DNA of 6,161 nt from Parcubacteria group bacterium CG10_big_fil_rev_8_21_14_0_10_38_31 (lineage in GTDB: Bacteria > Patescibacteriota > Minisyncoccia > GCA-002772825), in the NCBI GenBank assembly GCA_002772825.1, contig PFDM01000052.1:1-6161 (forward strand), given 5' to 3'. How positions within the stretch are numbered: position 1 is the first letter of the stretch; every line of letters starts with the position of its first letter. Shown piece after piece: positions 4,700 through 6,161 of the stretch. Under the pieces are notes generated by a model. The model did no database searches, was not told the origin of the DNA, and saw nothing but the letters and a program-made list of their open reading frames with translations. The position numbers were made by a program, and so were the translations under genes.

Positions 4700-4888
4700 A
4701 TGAAAATTTTTAGAACATGGACATTTAAGTGGTGGGAAGTAAGCCTCATAAAGATCTGTCTTCTTTCACTTGGAATTATATTGGGGCTCTATCTCTACAC
4801 TTATCTCATTGACCTTATGTGGCTCTGGTGGACACTTTTTATCCTGACGACCGTTTACTTTATCGTTAAAATGATCAAAGAGAATTAA
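4700..4888 (+). CDS. small two-helix inner membrane protein
   Basis: This 62-aa protein has a short amphipathic start (MKIFRTWTFKWWEV) and two hydrophobic helices, about residues 15-36 and 39-57. The second is rich in aromatic residues (LMWLWWTLFI). A basic end (VKMIKEN) follows, so both termini probably face the cytoplasm. The aromatic composition and the layout resemble small membrane proteins that I recall as common in Parcubacteria, but no function is known to me. It has its own promoter at 4643-4672 and no SD. The stop codon is 1 nt before the next ATG, so it is co-transcribed and probably translationally coupled with the prepilin-like gene. A role in pilus or envelope assembly is inferred from that context only. 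Confidence 0.8.
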   Translation: MKIFRTWTFKWWEVSLIKICLLSLGIILGLYLYTYLIDLMWLWWTLFILTTVYFIVKMIKEN

Positions 4889-4889
4889 T

Positions 4890-5099
4890 ATGAACAAAGG
4901 ATTCGGGTTAGTAGGATTGTTAATAAGCACGGCGATTATCGCTATGGTAATCCTTAGTAGTTATTATTACTCTAGCCCCGCCAACAAAGCTATCAAAGAA
5001 AATAACGGGATTGAAGGTATTAAGAATAAGGCCGAAGACGCCAAAAATATGCTTAATGAAAGCAATAAAAATATATTAAATAACCTATATCAAAATTAG
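4890..5099 (+). CDS. short prepilin-like protein
   Basis: This 69-aa protein begins with Met-Asn-Lys-Gly followed by a Phe-led hydrophobic helix (FGLVGLLISTAIIAMVIL, 5-22), the layout of a class III (type IV) prepilin signal cleaved after Gly4. The usual Glu at position +5 of the mature protein is replaced by Gly9, so N-methylation or assembly may differ. The remaining 44 or so residues are polar and probably helical (KNKAEDAKNMLNESNKNILNN); there is no globular pilin domain and no cysteine. A mature length of about 65 residues is very short for a pilin. It follows the two-helix membrane gene by 1 nt, with only a weak purine-rich stretch as SD. It could be a minor pseudopilin-like subunit or a simple signal-anchored protein. 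Confidence 0.65.
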   Translation: MNKGFGLVGLLISTAIIAMVILSSYYYSSPANKAIKENNGIEGIKNKAEDAKNMLNESNKNILNNLYQN

Positions 5100-5118
5100 A
5101 TTTTTAAGATAAATAGTG

Positions 5119-5124
5119 TATAAT
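5119..5124 (+). promoter_or_regulatory. -10 element of the small basic protein gene
   Basis: A perfect TATAAT ends 7 nt before the ATG at 5132, so transcription would start at or beside the start codon. The -35 position (5096-5101) is poor. Read-through from the prepilin gene is also possible, since no terminator lies between them. Confidence 0.55.
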
Positions 5125-5131
5125 CATACAT

Positions 5132-5251
5132 ATGGCAAAAAGAATTACAGGAGTAGGGAAGAACAAAGCCTCCCGCTCAAAAAAGACCAAGAAAAGACTC
5201 GCGGTAAAAAAAGAGATGTTGGCAAAAAAAGCCGGCAAAAAGCGTAAGTAA
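5132..5251 (+). CDS. 39-aa very basic protein (nucleic-acid-binding type)
   Basis: The frame runs from ATG at 5132 to TAA at 5249-5251. The 39 residues are about half Lys or Arg with almost no acidic residues (MAKRITGVGK..., then KKTKKRLAVKKEMLAKKAGKKRK). The first part is Gly- and Ser-containing and looks unstructured; the second is probably a basic helix. Such composition is typical of small ribosomal proteins, histone-like tails or RNA-binding peptides; the family is not recognised. Support for a real gene comes from a perfect TATAAT 7 nt upstream and a strong terminator whose stem begins in the stop codon. Leaderless initiation fits the lack of an SD. It lies between the two prepilin-type genes, but its composition does not suggest a pilus role. 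Confidence 0.75.
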   Translation: MAKRITGVGKNKASRSKKTKKRLAVKKEMLAKKAGKKRK

Positions 5252-5287
5252 AAGAAAACTGCTCAAGCTTGAGCAGTTTTCTTTTTA
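5250..5287 (+). terminator. perfectly palindromic intrinsic terminator
   Basis: The arms 5250-5267 and 5268-5285 are exact complements (18 pairs, centre CAAG|CTTG), with a T-run at 5282-5286. As RNA the loop would open at the centre. The A-tract on the left side could also serve termination on the minus strand. The stem overlaps the stop codon of the 39-aa gene. Confidence 0.95.
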
Positions 5288-5325
5288 TCCTTCTTTTATC
5301 CATTTTTTTAAATATAATTATAAGT

Positions 5326-5331
5326 TATAAT
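5326..5331 (+). promoter_or_regulatory. -10 element that decides the pilin start
   Basis: TATAAT ends 7 nt before ATG at 5339; a second TATAAT lies at 5313-5318. No -35 better than a T-run is visible. The spacing predicts a leaderless message starting at the A of ATG 5339 and argues against the in-frame TTG at 5336. Confidence 0.55.
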
Positions 5332-5338
5332 AATATTG

Positions 5339-5911
5339 ATGAAGATTATTATAACCAGATACTTAATTGATAAAATGCCGTTTAATTACAAATTATTTAG
5401 AAAAGAACGAAGTTCCGGCTTTACTCTCCTTGAACTTCTTGTTGTCATAGCAATCATCGGACTCTTTTCCTCCATCGTTATGGTTAGTTTGGGTAGTGTG
5501 AGAAAAGACGGGAGGAATACTTATAGAAATCAAAGTATGGAGGAGTATATAAAAGCAGCCAACTTATATTATGCCACTTATGGAGAATATCCTATCACTT
5601 CGTCTGATCCATTATATTGTTTAGCAAAAGATACGCCGACTTGTCATTATTTTGGGATAAATATATCAACTGACAATACACTTAATAATGCATTTTCTGA
5701 ATATATAAAAGTCAGCGGTCCATTCCCCTTAATAGACAATGGTCCCTTTACAGATGTTGAAGGTCCATTTTATCAATGCGATTTCGTTAATGGTTTATGT
5801 ACGAGTGCGTTGTTTATATGGATGGTTGAAGGAGATAACCCCTGTGGTAATGGTCAAGGTAGTTATAATCCTTCTTTTCACCTAACTGTTTGCTCATATA
5901 CTCTAAAATAA
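5339..5911 (+). CDS. type IV pilin / PulG-type prepilin with six cysteines
   Basis: With ATG 5339 as start, the protein has 190 residues. A basic leader ends in the prepilin site at Gly27, followed by FTLLELLVVIAIIG: Phe28 is mature position +1 and Glu32 is the conserved +5 Glu. A prepilin peptidase would cut after Gly27 and methylate Phe28. The helix continues to about residue 80 (MEEYIKAANLYYATYGEYP, the typical 'YY...GxYP' signature). The globular part has six cysteines (94, 102, 147, 154, 169, 185), enough for three disulfides, and is rich in Asn, Gly and aromatics. Mature length is about 163 residues, normal for a pilin. A shorter start at Met13 (5375) would give a 15-residue leader, but nothing upstream supports it. 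It probably forms surface pili for attachment or DNA uptake. No assembly genes are in the window. Confidence 0.92.
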   Translation: MKIIITRYLIDKMPFNYKLFRKERSSGFTLLELLVVIAIIGLFSSIVMVSLGSVRKDGRNTYRNQSMEEYIKAANLYYATYGEYPITSSDPLYCLAKDTPTCHYFGINISTDNTLNNAFSEYIKVSGPFPLIDNGPFTDVEGPFYQCDFVNGLCTSALFIWMVEGDNPCGNGQGSYNPSFHLTVCSYTLK

Positions 5912-6057
5912 ACATCTTAATATACAGTAACATTATCCACTCACCCTCACATCATTTTTAAGCTTTATATTACTACTTATTTATAGGGTTTTTATGTCCT
6001 CAAGTTGGTCAAACAAAGCACTTTTTACCAGAAAGTAACCTATTCACAGAAAACTCC

Positions 6058-6086
6058 TTGACTTTTTAATCGTATTATGCTTCAAT
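6058..6086 (+). promoter_or_regulatory. promoter-like site at the window end
   Basis: TTGACT (6058-6063) is 17 nt from TTCAAT (6081-6086), which is preceded by TGC. In the other reading, TATTAT (6073-6078) is a -10 that ends 6 nt before ATG 6085, the leaderless spacing seen at other genes here. Both readings point to plus-strand transcription leaving the window. The stretch 5912-6057 before it shows no gene or hairpin. Confidence 0.45.
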
Positions 6087-6161
6087 GGATATATCAAATC
6101 GGGTCTGTAAGAAAAACGAAGTCGGGTTTTTATCATACAGTATTTTAGGTTTGAACATTAT
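6085..6161 (+). CDS. possible start of a gene cut by the window edge
   Basis: From ATG 6085 the frame stays open to the edge, about 25 codons (MDISNRVCKKNEVG...). There is no SD, but TATTAT ends 6 nt upstream, like the leaderless genes in this window. The length is too short for a product call, and an open frame this short can occur by chance. If transcription instead starts near 6093, this ATG would be excluded and the segment would be a leader. Confidence 0.25.
   Translation, partial: MDISNRVCKKNEVGFLSYSILGLNI

Noticed and set aside
44..6113. Shared CG(A/G)GTCTGTAA at 44-54 and 6100-6110
   Set aside because: The match is short (11 of 14 when extended), with different flanks and no shared structure, so it is compatible with chance.

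Overview
This AT-rich window looks like a fragment of a Patescibacteria (CPR) genome, probably Parcubacteria-like. The reasons are compact, mostly monocistronic small genes, many short proteins of unknown function, a CPR-style 62-aa two-helix membrane protein next to a short prepilin, a canonical type IV pilin, and an ArsR-like winged-helix protein of a type common in these genomes. The lineage call is inference; no rRNA or tRNA gene is present to confirm it.

Layout. 1-168: a possible promoter and small hairpin, then the terminator of a minus-strand gene. 169-615 (-): a two-helix membrane protein with a strong Shine-Dalgarno (SD) and a near-consensus promoter. 616-970: a control region with an imperfect hairpin and two plus-strand promoter candidates. 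971-1216: a ubiquitin-like beta-grasp (MoaD/ThiS-type) protein without the C-terminal Gly-Gly. 1283-1567: a winged-helix regulator bracketed by two long perfect inverted repeats (IR1 1223-1276, IR2 1579-1618) that are related to each other. 1619-1818: no gene seen. 1907-2370: two overlapping small genes (58 and 112 aa) closed by a strong terminator. 2440-3111: uracil-DNA glycosylase. 3233-4555: a 440-aa helical protein of unknown function with its own promoter, SD and terminator. 4610-4672: an operator-like repeat overlapping a promoter. 4700-5099: a two-gene unit, a two-helix membrane protein plus a short prepilin-like protein. 5132-5251: a 39-aa very basic protein missed by ORF callers with longer cutoffs, with a terminator. 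5339-5911: a type IV pilin with six cysteines. 5912-6161: intergenic, with a promoter-like site and possibly the first codons of another gene.

The genes follow two initiation styles. Five plus-strand genes (971, 1283, 2440, 5132, 5339) have no SD and a -10-like hexamer ending 6-8 nt before the start codon, which predicts leaderless mRNAs. Four genes (169-615 minus, 1907, 2032, 3233) have an SD, and those with a visible promoter have a real leader. The second set is entirely of unknown function, so it may include acquired genes.

The most interesting structure is the regulator bracketed by IR1 and IR2. They align without gaps over 40 nt at about 75% identity in the same pairing register, and three stem pairs differ by compensatory changes. 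The paired or dyad structure therefore appears to be conserved. IR1 also overlaps the regulator's own predicted promoter, which suggests autoregulation. The pilin and prepilin genes probably belong to surface type IV pilus functions; the glycosylase is housekeeping DNA repair.
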